64,000 bases of DNA, taken from Parelaphostrongylus tenuis (Eukaryota; Nematoda; Chromadorea; Rhabditida; Metastrongylidae). Where the stretch lies: assembly GCA_019055375.1 (NCBI GenBank), contig JAHQIW010007200.1:124001-188000 (forward strand), read 5' to 3'. The first letter of the stretch is position 1, and the number at the start of each line of letters is the position of its first letter. This document shows positions 1 through 12,564 of this stretch, piece by piece. The notes under the pieces were generated by a model that saw only the letters and a program-made list of their open reading frames with translations, had not been told where the DNA came from and did not search any database. Position numbers and translations under genes: made by a program.

Positions 1-1454
1 ATGACAAAAAAAGCTGACCAAGTACTTCTCATTCGGAATCAGAGCTTGATGAGTGGTAACGTACACACAAAGCGACCTTACTATGAGAGCACTTAACGTT
101 TGTCAGCTTTCTGTTGCTCAAATCGGCCTTGTTGAGAAGTGCTCAATTTCGATAGACTACAAGCCACCTGCAAGATGTTGTATATGTGTTTGAGTTGTGC
201 ACGTGTTGAGCGGACACCAACACCGGTTTACAACATCTTAATGACAGCTAGTCTAACAAGCTGTGGCTTGTATTTATAATGAATGCAATCGGCCGGGGCA
301 TGGCCAGGGATCGCTAAGTTTGAGGCACAGCTTCTTTTGGTCTCGTTTTGCGCCAATAAGGTATTCAAAAGTCATTTGATAATACAACTACGACTGCCTT
401 TAATGTTCTATATATCAACGGAAATTTTCATTCTATCAAAGTTGATGACTGTTTACTTTGTATATCGTGTATGCATACATTTCGCATGGTAGCGCTATGG
501 CTAGACTGTTCTGCATTGCAAGTTGTTCGACCTGTGTTTTTTTCAAAGATAAAATTGATGACGTGCAAAATCGTATTGGGTTTGCCGATTTATTACATTA
601 CCGTTTCAATACTTGATAAATGTTCCTAGGTGTCAAAATGCGAGTGAGCCTTCATCTTTCCGTGGAGTACTCATCCAGCCTTTGGACTGGGGGGATCATT
701 CTCCACGAATTTTTAGCTAAGAAGAAGAAAGCTCATTTCAACAGTAGTCAGTTTAATAAAGAAAAAACTACCACAAAACAATTTCCCCATTTTCAGCTGA
801 CAGAGAGTTGTAACTAATAGTGACGGGGGAATAGTATCACCGTGATTGGGATTTCTAGGTGTTTCAGGGTGAAATCTTTCAAATTTTATTCTTTCCTATT
901 TGAGCATGTCTTCAATCTTCCTTTCCGTGAAGTTTTCAAAGATTTATTGAAAAGCCTTCCAACAATTGCTTCTTTTTCCTTCATCGCATGATATAAAATG
1001 CGCATTGAAGCGAGGTGATTGTTATGAGATCAGATGCTTGATAATCTTGATAATCATCCACCTTTTTCATTCAACAACAAGGATTTGATTTTTTTAGGTG
1101 ACAGACTCTGCAAATTTCCCATTATTCGACATATGGGCCGAGTCGAGATGTTGTGGACGACCTATTTGGGTTATCGAATCATACGGTATGTTCAGTCGAT
1201 CTTCTGGCTTATCATGGATTGGTTTCTCTTGTTTTCTGCAAAATTCATCTATGTATCACTGAGTGTTTTGCCAAAACTGCATTACAAGCCTATTTAATAG
1301 ATTTTGAATTTTTGTCATAATCAGTTTTATTCTTTCAAGATACAGTTGATATCTAGGCAGTGGGCGCTTTCGAAATCTGGAACAGGGCACCACAACTTTT
1401 AAAGTACATGCTAATTTCATTCCATATGTAACCGATGTTTCCTTCACCCCTTCC
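1..1454. other. No gene or clear repeat seen
   Basis: I read both strands and found only short unrelated open frames without splice context, domain motifs or matches to the repeat families elsewhere in the window. Confidence 0.5.
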
Positions 1455-1640
1455 CCCAACCCTCTCAAGCACTTAACAACTTCTTATGAAACACCACATC
1501 CAGGCTATCCTTGAGACTGTAAGGAGACTCACTTATCCAGAATTCTACGACGCTTAAGGAGAAGGCGAGAAAACGAATTGAATGCTAGAAGTGCTGGGAT
1601 CCGCCAGTGAAAAAAGCACTGTGAAGACGAATCAAAAAAT
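1455..1640 (+). repeat. SINE fragment, Ser/Leu-tRNA-like family (tail part)
   Basis: This shares the motif 'GAATGCTAGAAGTGCTGGGAT' region and the following ACTGTGAAGAC block with copies at 17,133-17,455 (minus), 60,720-60,860 (plus) and, more weakly, 55,375-55,450 (minus). The copy at 62,300 carries the head of the family with a tRNA-type A box (GTGGCTGAGTGG). The head is decayed or missing here. It is called a SINE by family resemblance inside the window only. Confidence 0.45.
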
Positions 1641-2679
1641 ATGTTCAAAAACACAATAATTCTAAAGAAACACCATTTTTCTGCTGAGAAGTCTACAGTA
1701 CGTGATTTTTCATGAGAACTCTTTTCTCATTGTAATAAGTTAACAGGCTGAGTTAGTTGTTTCTTTGAATAATCATTTACGGAGTCTTTGTTTATGAAGG
1801 GCAACTTAATTGAGGTGATTTTGCCAGTGCAGTAAAGTTTCCAGTCTCACTAACGGACAATATTCCCTAAATCTCCTTCTTCATCGTACTTTATTTTTGT
1901 GTATGTGACAAAAGGTACTTTGTGTGGTGAGTCGATTTTTGGAATCCCAATTAGCAGTGGTATCCTTATTTGCAACGTCTTTTTTCAGTATACTTTTTAC
2001 TCATTCATTCTATTAGTTGCTTACTAAAACTGCAGAAATTGCATATGAATTTTGTAATATTAACAATAAAGTCATGATTACCTAAAAATACTACTTAGGA
2101 AAGTTTTCAAATCTCCAGAACATCCTACAAATCATGATTTCAGTAGAAATGATGAAAAAATACTTCAACATTGTAGGTCGACAAGTGCTTATATTATCGG
2201 AGTTGGACACGCGAGGCTTATCGTCCCTTCTACCGCGTCTGTCGTTTTTTCGCCGAAAAAAGTCTCCACCTACACAAAGTGTAATCGACTGGAATGGCGA
2301 TGTTATTGGATTTTTCTTGCCCGGTTAGTATGATAGAGCTTTGGGAAAATGTTCAGCTGACTGTTCTGGTAGTACTATATTTCTAACTATTTTGCGAAGT
2401 TACACGATCATATCCATTTCCTGGGCAGATGAGCGCCTATCGAAAGCCTAAATGTCCTTGCAACCCAGCTCATGCATAAAGACAGATCCTACGTATCCGT
2501 TCTATCTACATGTATGCATACGTGGGTGTGAATTTAGGCAAATGGTCATTGTCTAGTACGCTTCATCGATGATAGTCCAGGAATAAGATCATTCTTGGAA
2601 AAACGGAGCACTGTAATCGTGTCGTTAATTCTATGTATGATTTCCATCGACTTGGGAAGATTGGAGTAGGAGTTTACGG
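1641..2679. other. No gene seen
   Basis: AT-rich sequence. The 64-codon frame near 2,134-2,328 shows no splice signals or recognisable motif. Confidence 0.4.
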
Positions 2680-3580
2680 AGTAGGAGTTTAGAGAAAATA
2701 GTACTTGTACGTTAGACGGCGACAAATCAAAATCGATTTCATTCGCTGGACAGGAACTGTTCATGGGAATCTTAGTGATCATTGGAAAGCTTGAATCACT
2801 GGCTACAGCCCCGCGTCGCCGATTTTTCAAGATACTCTTTTATAGCGCTGTAAAATTTAAGTTAACATTATGTTTCATACGACCATGTGTTTTTTCTTAC
2901 ATCGCTTATATTTCTCTGGACAAAACTCCTTCCTTAGAGTGTTAGTATTTATTCGGTAGCGCAAGTTTTGAAGAACCCACAAATTTGTTTACTTTTTGCA
3001 AAAGCGTTTTTGATAGTGCTGTAGGAGAAAGAAAATAGTTGTGCTTCAAACCTCGCCATACAGCGCTCTTTGTTTGACAATTAATAGTCATTTGATATCG
3101 TAAGTTCCATTGATTCCGACGTTATACTTGTTTTCTGGAAATACAGCTTAGCAGGGAAATCGATCGAGCTTTACATTGTCGACTACCCTGCTAACCAGCT
3201 AATTGACGGGGCATGGGAGCGGGCGATCGATCGTCTTTGAAATATTGTTATACAATTGGAGATTTTTCCACCGCATCGACAAAAACTTCAGATAGAAACG
3301 TATGATTCTGATACTACGGAAAATTCTCCGCACGCTTTTCATGCTTCCAGCGAATTATGCGCGTGATAAAAATGAAGACAAAAAGCAAGTGTAAAGCATA
3401 ATTTTATTCTGTAATTTACAATATTATAAAAGGGTCTTTGAAAAATCGGGATCTTCGGGTTGTGGTCAGAGAATTAAGGGTTCGAATGGTTACAAACATT
3501 CTTATGAACATATCCTGTCCAGCAAATGAGATCGGCTTTCTTTTGTTGACGCCTAGTTGACAAATTCCGCGAAAAAAGAA
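2680..3580. repeat. Fold-back (inverted-repeat) element, copy 1
   Basis: The left arm (about 2,680-2,880, read on minus) and right arm (about 3,380-3,580, read on plus) carry the same blocks in the same order: GTGAAACATAAT, TTTACAGCGCTATAAAAG, TTGAAAAATCGG, a ...TTCAAGCTTTC... block, CTGTCCAGCGAATGA and a Gly/Thr-rich TTGTCGCCG-like end. The centre holds GGGCGATCGATCGTC at about 3,217. Three further copies of this layout lie at 7,690-8,560, 30,590-31,340 and 62,640-63,480. It has no coding capacity, so it looks like a non-autonomous fold-back element. Confidence 0.6.
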
Positions 3581-3599
3581 AATGTGAGCAAATGTCTGC

Positions 3600-4758
3600 T
3601 TTGTGTAAAAATGTAGCCTGAAACTAAATGTAATCTTTGTCGACCATATAACTGGGAAGGCGATGTTCGGTCATAATATGGACTTTGATGATACTTTAAA
3701 AATTGTACTTATGCAGAAGAATCATCAGTTGCTCAAACGTATGGTATTAATTAGAGACTATGTGAAAATCCTTGCACCAGAACCAATGGGCGAGATGTAG
3801 CGATCCTTTGCAATGAAGTTTTTAGATTTATTATAATAACGAAATTCAAAATAAGTACAATCGGACCACTTCTTGTTTAGCAAAGATAGCTTTTTCCGTG
3901 ATGAAATGAGAATGCCATAAAACAAAGGACTCGAAGTCTAAATAGAGCGCATATTATTGACTTTTTATCAAAAGCGATGAAGTACAACTAGCTCGTTGAA
4001 TATCATCATAGTGCCTTGAAAGACGACGATGATGAACGTCATTAGTAGATACCTGAAATTGTTAAGTCTACACGCAGTGCTAACACCAACACTAGAGAAT
4101 CGCTGACTAACGCTGGGACGTCATGAGAAGCTTTACCGAGTTGCAGCGAACTATAGTTCTCAACTTGTGACCTTCTCGGCAAATACGTTCCGTCGTATCC
4201 ATTGCAAATTAAAAATCTTGTTTCTTTGCTTTAAACAGTCCCTGTTATTCAACCAGGCGAGAACTGTGCAACTTCCGATCACGACAGGAGCAGTTACATC
4301 GGTTTGTGAAAATCGTAGAAATTTGATTTTAACAAGACTGCTTTTTTGATCAATATCATATTTTATCTCTTGGCTTATACTATAATAGTACCATTTATTT
4401 TTGTGATCAGCGTTGTCTCCAGAGCACGTATGGTTCGAGTCGAAACAGCGTAGTTATTTAGGATCAGCTGGCTCAGTCCAGTCTACGTGAGAAGGCCTTA
4501 GATCGGCTACCTCTAGAACCATAAAAAGAATTTACCCAAGTGGCATTAAGTGACATTTATAATGAAGACGAAATGCTCAAGCACTACTCGAACGCACGTA
4601 AAACGACTTCAAGGATTTTCGTTATTGTTGGATTCAAGTAAACAAGTAAACAAATCGAATGCGGGAAATGCGAGGATCCTCACAGTAGCGTTATGTGTAA
4701 ATGTAGAAAAGAATTCAATTAATTTTTCGTTCCAAGTGTTTTCTCAAGACCACAGTTC
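3600..4758. other. No gene seen
   Basis: Only short unsupported open frames occur (for example 4,167-4,349 and 4,550-4,789). No motif or splice structure was found. Confidence 0.4.
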
Positions 4759-5150
4759 AAATTTCAATATGCCAGAAAATTACTTTTGAGCCACGCATGT
4801 CATATGATGTGTTAAGATGGGCAGACGTATAGAGCCGGATACACGTGTTTCGACTTTTCAGTCTCCATATGCCTAGTAATCAATTTTTGAGCCACGCGTG
4901 TTAGTGGTCTATCAAAGAGGGCTGACTCATAGAGCTCGATTCACGTGTTTCGATCTTGCGATCTGGTCAGTCGGGCACTTACCCTTTCTCGTCTTTTGCC
5001 AATCCTGTGTATTCCCCACACTAAGAGTTACCGACGACGAACATTTTACACTAGAAGTCCAGTGAATTTTTCACTGAACAAACAGCGTTGTACACTCGAT
5101 TGCTCTTGGCTAGTATATTTAATACATCATATCTTTCGTTTCGAGTGAGT
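4759..5150 (+). repeat. Dispersed repeat with GAGCCACGCATGT / CACGTGTTTCGA blocks
   Basis: Two tandem partial units, at about 4,790 and 4,890, share TTTTGAGCCACGC, a TAGAGC block and CACGTGTTTCGA. The same family reappears at 23,877-24,330, 55,610-55,740 and 61,195-61,235. Its far end contains a block ending in CGAGTG..TTTTCTTGAGACCAC, which recurs at 24,060 and 55,740. The type of element is unknown. Confidence 0.5.
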
Positions 5151-5186
5151 GTTTTCTTGAGACCACAGCTGAGATTTCAGTATGCC

Positions 5187-5312
5187 AAAAAATCATTTTT
5201 GAGCCACGCATGTTATGTGATCTGTCAAGATGGTCTGTATCACGTGTATCGGGCTTTATAAGTCGGCCCATCTTAGCAGACCACATGACATGCGTAGCTC
5301 AAAAATGATTTT
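5187..5312. repeat. Long hairpin of the same dispersed family
   Basis: The arms 5,188-5,232 and 5,268-5,312 are inverted copies, matching at about 40 of 45 positions when aligned by eye, with a loop of about 35 nt. Both arms end in TCATTTTTGAGC / GCTCAAAAATGA. This looks like a head-to-head insertion or fold-back form of the 4,759 repeat. Confidence 0.65.
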
Positions 5313-6029
5313 GTGGTATATTAACTGATTTTATTGGGTGATTCATCATTATTATTCAGAAGTATACTGACCTACCTTTTTACACAGTACTTCTCATGAT
5401 GCAAAGCTTTTTATTAGGGAGAATCCAGCAAAATCGAAAAAAATATTCTCGCTAATTGTGATTTCTTGTACTTACGGTTTCTTTTCCCACAATTTTTTGA
5501 TCGTAAAGTTATTCCACGAAAAAAAACATTTGTCATACGACTATCTCTTTTGCACTTGTGGACCTATGGAAGTTGTACAATACAAATCTAGTGTAGTCCA
5601 ATCACCAATAGTCATTAATTTTCACTAATTTGCAGGAGATCCGTTCTTGATACAGGACAGTAATCGAGTATTATTAGGAAGATGTGTACGGGTGGAAAGA
5701 GAAGATGGGTGAGAATTCACCATTTCAATGTTCAGTGTTATTTTTGGTCTTCAGAAAATTACTAAAGTAGTGCTTAGTATTATAAATTATAAATCTTTAT
5801 TCATTTGCAACTTTTTCATACCACTAGTTGTTTACCCTCGAAAACGATATGTTCATTGATTGTTTGTAAAAATCTTTGGTATTACTCACAGCTAGCGAAA
5901 TAAAGCAAAGCAGAAAGATATTCATTTAGAAGATTGAGTAATACACAAATTCAACCTTAGGCGAGAGTTGAACTTGTCCTATCGAGTTCCGCGTGCTAAC
6001 TCTACATAAAAGCCACCGCTTTGCCATCA
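5313..6029. other. No gene seen
   Basis: AT-rich spacer. I see nothing that matches a known family or another part of the window. Confidence 0.35.
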
Positions 6030-6414
6030 CTTCTTGAATTCCGCGCCGGCTAGTTTGTAGCCGGTATGACGCTTGTGCGAAACGCAAAATTGCATAATAT
6101 GCCCCTAACGGTAGAGACGGCAATTGAATGAGTTTACTTACGGTATAACTAGTCCCTTGCAACTTATGCGAAGACAAATAAACGGACAGACAGTCTCCAT
6201 CCGTATAAAAGAGCATTCAGTTGAGAACACCAAGTCAAACAGAAGGCTCCACTTGGTACACGTGGGGGATAAGGATACGACAGAGATTTTGAAGCTCACA
6301 CAGGAATTTGAATCGGAAGTATTAGCCCAAAAGAGTTGTAAACATTTGAATGAATTTCAAACTTTCCCCTCCTCACAAAGAAGAACGGAAATCAGTGGTT
6401 CTGAACACGCATGA
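6030..6414 (+). pseudogene. Penelope-like element relic, GIY-YIG endonuclease part
   Basis: Two shifted frames together resemble the C-terminal GIY-YIG region of Penelope-like retroelements. First comes a cysteine-containing stretch (LCETQNCIICP, about 6,070-6,105). A 97-codon frame (6,124-6,414) then gives TYGITSPLQL, a damaged 'YIG' box read as QINGQT, RIKEH, GDKD and a tail with ILKLTQEFESEVLAQKS. In intact elements this domain nicks target DNA for retrotransposition. A stop and a frame change before the YIG box and the loss of the Tyr show that it is dead. No RT domain is visible next to it. Assignment is from motif order only, with no search. Confidence 0.5.
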
Positions 6415-6419
6415 CCGCG

Positions 6420-7689
6420 CACCATATATCATACTGATATTTTGACAGAAAGATATTCATCATGTTGTAAACTGCGTTGTTATTAAGGTTTTAATCACGT
6501 ATTTTCTACTCTATCCTAGCGGTGCAAAAATGATACGCATGTCAAAGTTCCTATGTCGTTCTTTAGTTAAGTAATTCATTAACCAGGCGATTCTCAGAAT
6601 ATTACGGCATATTCTCATTTGTTATGTCCAGAAAATTTCATGAAGAACTCTATTTTCACTTACTTTATTCTTTTTTTGGACAGAAATACTCAGAACTGAA
6701 GTCCACTTTCAACTTTATTCTAAGCTACAGCTGCTGAGTGTGGACGCATTTCTCTAGCCCTTTCTCATCGTTTTAAAAAATTTTCTGGCACAATTTTAAA
6801 ATTTTGCTCTAGAAAATTTATTCCAGACTTGTCGTTATACAATGGCACCTTTATTCCACTAAATCATAATTCAGCTGATTAGACACGTTTTTCTGCTCTT
6901 GCTATAGTGTTATAATTCATTTTCAGGTCGTGCTGGCAGTGCTTTCTCGAGGGAAGCGATCGTGACGTAGCGAGGTTAGAACGCGGTCACTTACGATTCA
7001 CGACAGAGATCTCCTTTCAGCTGAAGCTACTCGTTCTGGCCGCAATGACCAGAGCTGTTGGCCAGCCGAAAGTGCAGGCTAATTGCTTTCCTTTTTTGAG
7101 ATAGCATTATCTATGCTCTGGGCATATAACTTAAAAAAGGCCAGCATAATACGGAGTAAATAGTAAAAGGAGAGGCGATATCCGTCAAACTGTAGATTTC
7201 CGTTACATAATCAATACAGATCTTACTGGTACATAAATCGTAGCTACTGGACCGAAACTAAGTCGGCTGAATGATTTCGTAGACGTCACATTCCCATGCC
7301 TTTCCTATCAGATGTCTTATAGTATTGTTGCGACAATGTTTTATTTTATGTAAATTTCTTCGTCCGCGAACGTCACTTTCTTTCTACATTCTGTGCTTCT
7401 CATTTATAATGACATGGATGTTATTTACCTTGGTGACAATATGAAATCTTTCGTGGTATTAATATTTATCGGTAGCGTCTTTAGGGAACTCATTGTTTCA
7501 ACATCTCCATAATACTTCACCTTCCTCATCATCACATGTGAGCATGTTCGGTTGAATTTGTGTAGAACTTTGCTTGAATAACGAGTAACTTATGACAGCG
7601 CTATGCAGACTTGCAGCATTCCATTCAGAAAACATATTATTTACGTTTTCAGCCAAGTTTTGGCTTTCAAACCATACTCAACTGTTGTT
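6420..7689. other. No gene seen
   Basis: No coding structure, microsatellite or shared repeat was recognised. Confidence 0.35.
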
Positions 7690-8560
7690 TGGGTTCTCTT
7701 CCGTTAGTCGGCGACAAATGAATATTCGATTCCATTTGCTGGGCAAGAAGTTTCCATAGGAGTTTTAGTGATCGTTCAAAAGCTTAAAACTCTGGCTAGC
7801 GCCTTATGTGGCCGTTTTTCGACAAGAAGCTTGAACAACGCTGTAGCACACAAAATAAAATAATGTTTCACATTCGCTGCCTGCCTTCATTTTTTCACGC
7901 GTATAGTTCGTTAGGTGGATGAAGAGTTTAAGAACGTGTGGAGGAAATTTTGTAATATCTGAAACAATCGTTCTATTTGTGAGTTATATCAAAGCAAGAG
8001 AAAAAAATCCTCATTAAATAGCAAGTTGTAATCCACATGTCTAACCCGTCAGGCCGTCGATCGATCGCCTCGTCCCGCACCTATAAATCGGCCAGTAAAC
8101 AAGCCGCCGAATATGTGAAACTTGATCTTATTTCCCCCTGCTGCACTTTCAATGAAACTGCCTTTACAGGAAATAAGCACAGCGCTGGAATCCTTGAAAC
8201 TTACGCTATCGAGTGTTTATCAACATTCTAAAGAAGAAGCTCTGTCCGTCACGGTGTAGAGCACAAATCTTTTATTTCTCCTACAGCACTATTAATCGAG
8301 CTTTATTTCGAATAAACTACTGAAAGAGTACTAGCACTCTTCTAGCGGTAAAGAAGGAATTTTGTCCACCGAAGTATAAGTGATATGAGGAAAAATCGTG
8401 ATGTGCGAAACATGATTTTATTTAAAATTTACAGCGTTATTAAAGGGCATTTCGAAAAATCGGCTTTCGAATGACTGCTAAAATTTCTATGAAAAATTCT
8501 TGTCCAGCGAATGAGATAGAATGCTCATTTACTGCCGTATAACAGAAAAATACCGTTGTT
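7690..8560. repeat. Fold-back element, copy 2
   Basis: The left arm, about 7,690-7,880 on minus, and right arm, about 8,390-8,560 on plus, carry the same block order as copy 1 (AAACAT, TTTACAGCG, TTCGAAAAATCGG, TGTCCAGCGAATGAGAT). The centre contains CGATCGATCGCCTCGTCCCG at about 8,057, the same GATCGATCG core seen in copy 1. The 64-codon frame at 8,037-8,231 lies in the centre and is not supported as a gene. Confidence 0.6.
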
Positions 8561-8569
8561 TGTTTTGTT

Positions 8570-10830
8570 ATAAAAGTGCCATCGTTTTGATCTAATAATT
8601 TCGATGCTCTTTGATAATTCTATTTTTTACTGTATTTATACTTATACAAACGCATTTATCGGTGAAATCATAAAATAAAAAGCACTATGAAAGATGTGCA
8701 AGTGCAACTGTCATTCTCATACTCGTATGAGAGGCAGAAGGTAAATTCATTTCTCCTTTTTACATGGCCCATCATTAACAGCTACTCTGCGGATCCCGGT
8801 GTTCTTGCATCTGATTCAATTCCTCATATCTGTCACATTTGTGTTTGAGTTCGATTGTTTCCCAAAAATTTTTCTTTTATCATGAATATCCCTGAGTGTT
8901 GATCTAGTAAATACCTTCTGGGGTTCTGAAATAACCAGGCTAGAGCGTTCTCACTTGTATTGTAAGAAATGAACTTTTTCCAAACAAGTTCGGTACTGAG
9001 CTTCGAAGGGATAAACAACCTTGGTGAAGTCGGGACAGGGCCGACCTAGAATCGTGCTCGGAGATCGGTATCACTTTCAGTTTCCTGTCTGCTCCTGAAC
9101 TTCCGTTATCAGTAGTCGAGCTTACCAATAAGATTTGTACCAGTTTTGTACTTTGAAATTACGTGTGTGGTGGCTTATCTTAAGACCTTTAATAAGTTCG
9201 TTCATCTACTAGCGGTTATTCCCACATAAGCTATCGAAAATGCATCGAAGTTTTCTGTACTGCGTCCGAAAAGTGGCTAGATTTAGACTTTTTTGACATA
9301 TACTGGCAGCACTCTATAATTAGGAATTTGTCGCAGCACTCTAAACGGTGCGCCACCCTGAAGAAATCTTTTCGATAACTTATCATAACCTGACACAACA
9401 CCTGTGTTTGTATGGAAGAGTGCAGCAAGAAAAGCTCTACACATCAAAAATTACTGAATGGAAAATGCATCAGAATTACTACATTCCTTAGGCTCTGCAT
9501 CCTTCCTGCAAAGGCAGTGAATTCACCGCATATTGAGCTTAACAGTTCATTAGATCTTTCGGTAATTAATATTGATTTTCTGTCTGTATTTTTGAGCTAG
9601 CATTGCTTAACTCAAGAGATTCTAACAACTGAAATAAAAGCTAGCAGAATCTTCCAGTTTTCTATATGAAAACCGGAAGGTAATTGAAGTTTTTGGGGCA
9701 TTTTGTTGGATGAGTTTTTCACCGTGAACGTTACCCTCGAATTTATTGAGCTGTCATGGATGAAATCGGTAGCTCATCATGTGATTTTTTTCCGATGTAA
9801 TTTCAACTTTGAAAGTGTGGAATAATTAAGTTGGCCCAGCCAAAAAGCCTATCGTTTCTGGAGGTTATAGAAAATCCATTTCCAGTGTTCAAACGTCTAT
9901 ATCTTTGACTGACGAGCATTCATTTTCTAAGCTTGATCGACCATATGAAGCCCTTTCAATGCTGAGTATCAAATAAGACATTTATATCGAGCCTCTCTAT
10001 TATCTCTCAGACAACTGTGCGTATAATTATTTACTGGGGAAGTCATAAATTCGTCGTTGACATAGGCAAAAACGCGTCCTCAACGTTTTCCATTCCCAAA
10101 GTAGCAATCGCCACAGCGAGATTTTTGTAATCAACATCACACCGTCCATCCGTTGACAGTTTCTAACCCAATGTCCCATTAACGTTCAAAGCCACTTGTA
10201 TCACGCAAGTTGAAGATTGAAATCTTGAAATAAAAATTCATCGCTTTCCAACTAATCTCTAATCATAATAATTATTGAAAAACTTTTTTTCTCGTGATCG
10301 AGCTTACGCATCTGAATAAAGTGTCCTTTCAAGTAATATGTTGTACTGGAGCGTTCGAAATAAAAAAATTGCTGAGCATATACAAGAGAAAAGTATTACC
10401 AAATCCGCCATTAATTTCCAGAAACTGAATAAAGACAACATTCATTTCTCACAGCAACGTCTCTTGCTATAACCTATTTCTCAGCAAAAGAAGAAGTCTG
10501 TCATAATGGTGTTGCACAAAGCAGTTGTCATCTTAGTAATCAAAGACTATTCTCTTCTTTCCATTCAAGTTGAACTGGCGATGATAATCACTCGTGGCCA
10601 AACTGATTCTGCAATCGTTGTCATCTTTGGGTAGTACATCTATCTTGTGAGAATGAAATTAGTTTTACAGAAAAAATGTTTGCTGGTAAGTGGGAAGGTT
10701 GTAAAAGACGCTTAGCTAAAATTAAAGCTGCGTATTCACTTCCGCAAATTCATAGGATGTTTCTCCAAAAGTGCCACATTTATTCCAAATTATATGAAGC
10801 ACTGACTGTAATTCCTGATTTTTTTCTTCA
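8570..10830. other. No gene seen
   Basis: Several 60-65 codon frames occur on both strands (8,833-9,600) but none has splice sites, motif or homology within the window. Confidence 0.35.
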
Positions 10831-10839
10831 AGCCAAACA

Positions 10840-10990
10840 CGAGGTGTTACATTATCTTTATTTGACAGCTGACGTTTCGGCAGTTTGCCTTCTTCAAAGC
10901 CTGGAAAGGTCAAGTTGTCCGCAACCCAATCACTCAAACGCCTCCATTACTCCTTTAGAAACAATCACCATAACTAGGTTCTATCGCATC
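10840..10990 (-). repeat. Penelope-like terminal repeat
   Basis: Read on minus it gives CCAGGCTTTGAAGAAGGC, CTGCCGAAACGTCAGCTGTC and ATAATG..ACACC blocks. An inverted copy lies at 12,565-12,660 (plus), and weaker ones at 18,615 (plus), 32,440 (plus) and 40,425 (minus). With the 12,565 copy it flanks the RT relic. This fits the terminal repeats of Penelope-like elements, which may be inverted. The 134-codon plus-strand frame (10,676-11,080) is antisense to it and is not a gene. Confidence 0.55.
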
Positions 10991-11119
10991 AAGCACAAAA
11001 TCCACTCTCAACATATTCCCGCCTTTCATATTGTTCTACTGAATGATTCGAGTGGGGATCACCGCAAAGAGACCACATAGGTTCGTAATGCACGCTAGCC
11101 ATCAAAACAACAGTCTTAT

Positions 11120-12547
11120 ATACTGACTCAAATCACCAGTGATAACGCGGCATCCCTGCCTAAGGTTTATGGTTGGATTAGTCGTATTAATCCAAAACGC
11201 TTCCATGATCTTTCGCGCTGATTTTTTTTGTTCCTAGTCAAGATGGTGACTTCGACCTCACAGTCAACTCCGTCGTGTTTCTGCTCTCTATGCACCCCTC
11301 GCGGGTATTCCGCCTATTGAGACGTTTGTGAGCTAGGTGCTTTTCTATGCGGGCATAGAGCGGCCTACCCGTTTCGCCAATATATTTATCTCTACACGCT
11401 TTTCAATAAATTAGGTAGACTGCACTTACGCTCAAGCAATCACCGTCTCTGCCGTTAGGTCATTTTAAAATCTTTCGTTATACAGAGACGGTCATATAAG
11501 CGGCCACGAACTAGTTGGCATCTTAAAGTATTCGGTGGTATTCCAATAATAGCCACCGATTGCTCTAAACTCGCTCTTTTTAAACAGCGTTTTATAGCTG
11601 TACTAATCTCATTTGAAAAGAACGGGAAGTTAAACGGGACTTTCCTTTCATTCGAGTTTTCGTTCAGAGGCATACTCTTCCTCTAAACCCAAGCCGAGCG
11701 GTTGCAAATTCATATCCATTAGAAGTCCCGAGCCAGTTTCACAAATTCTTCTCTCTGCTCCTCCCCGGTACATACATTAGTTGCTGTTCGAAACATGTTT
11801 TTTACTAGCGCCTTTTTCGTATGTGAGGGATGAGAAGAGAGATAGTGAACCAGGATATGCTCAATACTTGGCTTTCGGTACCACTTGTTATGTAGCCGCT
11901 TTCAGTTAAGCTTATTTGCACATTCAAGAAAGGCAGCCAATCATCTTTTAGTATCTCATCGGTGAATTTTATATACTCTGACTTTTCATTCATCAATCTA
12001 AAGCAATCATATAGCTCCTCTTGAGTGGAATAGATAAGCAAACAATCACCTGTACACCTACAGTAGAGTAATGGCCGGAGATCCATCATTGGTGCTTTCC
12101 CTTGCGACATAAAGGCAATCGCCAGGCTACGTGCCAGTCGCTGCCCCATTGCCAGCCCTCTCATTTGAGCATGACATTTCCCGGACCATCTGAAGATTGA
12201 GCACTTCAGGCACTCTTTTAATAGGACCATGAACTGCTCAATCGACAAGCCATACATGTTTACAGCTCCCTGGTGCTGTAGCAGTAGCTCATGCATGGCT
12301 TGCAATGTTGAGTTATTCGACACGTTGGTATATAGAGCAGTGACGTCGAATGACTCCATTACGTACGCGTTGTTTGGGTTCGCTTAAGTAGACGATCCTG
12401 AAACATCTGAGTGTTCCTCAGATGGGCTGGAATGTTTCCTAGCAACTGGGATGTTAATAAAGTTAAGAACCATGCTATCCTATCCTTCTGTCCGCCTACA
12501 CTGCTGATGATGGGTCTAACTTTGAATATAGATAGATCATTAGACAT
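11120..12547 (-). pseudogene. Penelope-like retroelement, reverse transcriptase plus GIY-YIG (broken)
   Basis: Read on minus from 12,547 down. KVRPIIS...DRIAWFL comes first, then a 184-codon frame (12,359-11,805) with RT motif A (SFDVTALYTNV) and motif B (RGLAMGQRLA). Motif C reads CRCTGDC, where the family has an active-site Asp pair; the first Asp is Gly, so catalysis should be lost. LPFLNVQI follows. A 1-nt frame change near 11,895 separates KWYRKPS and PSHTKKALVKNMFRT. Next come a linker (PLNENSNERKVPFN, 11,673-11,455) and a GIY-YIG domain with YIGETGRPLYARIEKHL at about 11,340-11,385. The N-terminus is missing: the sequence runs straight into an inverted terminal repeat. In the family, RT and GIY-YIG together drive target-primed retrotransposition. 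This copy is 5'-truncated and dead. Confidence 0.85.
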
Positions 12548-12564
12548 TTGAATTGCAAATAACT

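Noticed and set aside
4790..5320. CRISPR-like repeats
   Set aside because: Repeat units are irregular, inverted and part of a dispersed eukaryotic family.
10676..11080. 134-codon plus-strand frame as a gene
   Set aside because: It is antisense to a Penelope-like terminal repeat and continues into AT-rich spacer.
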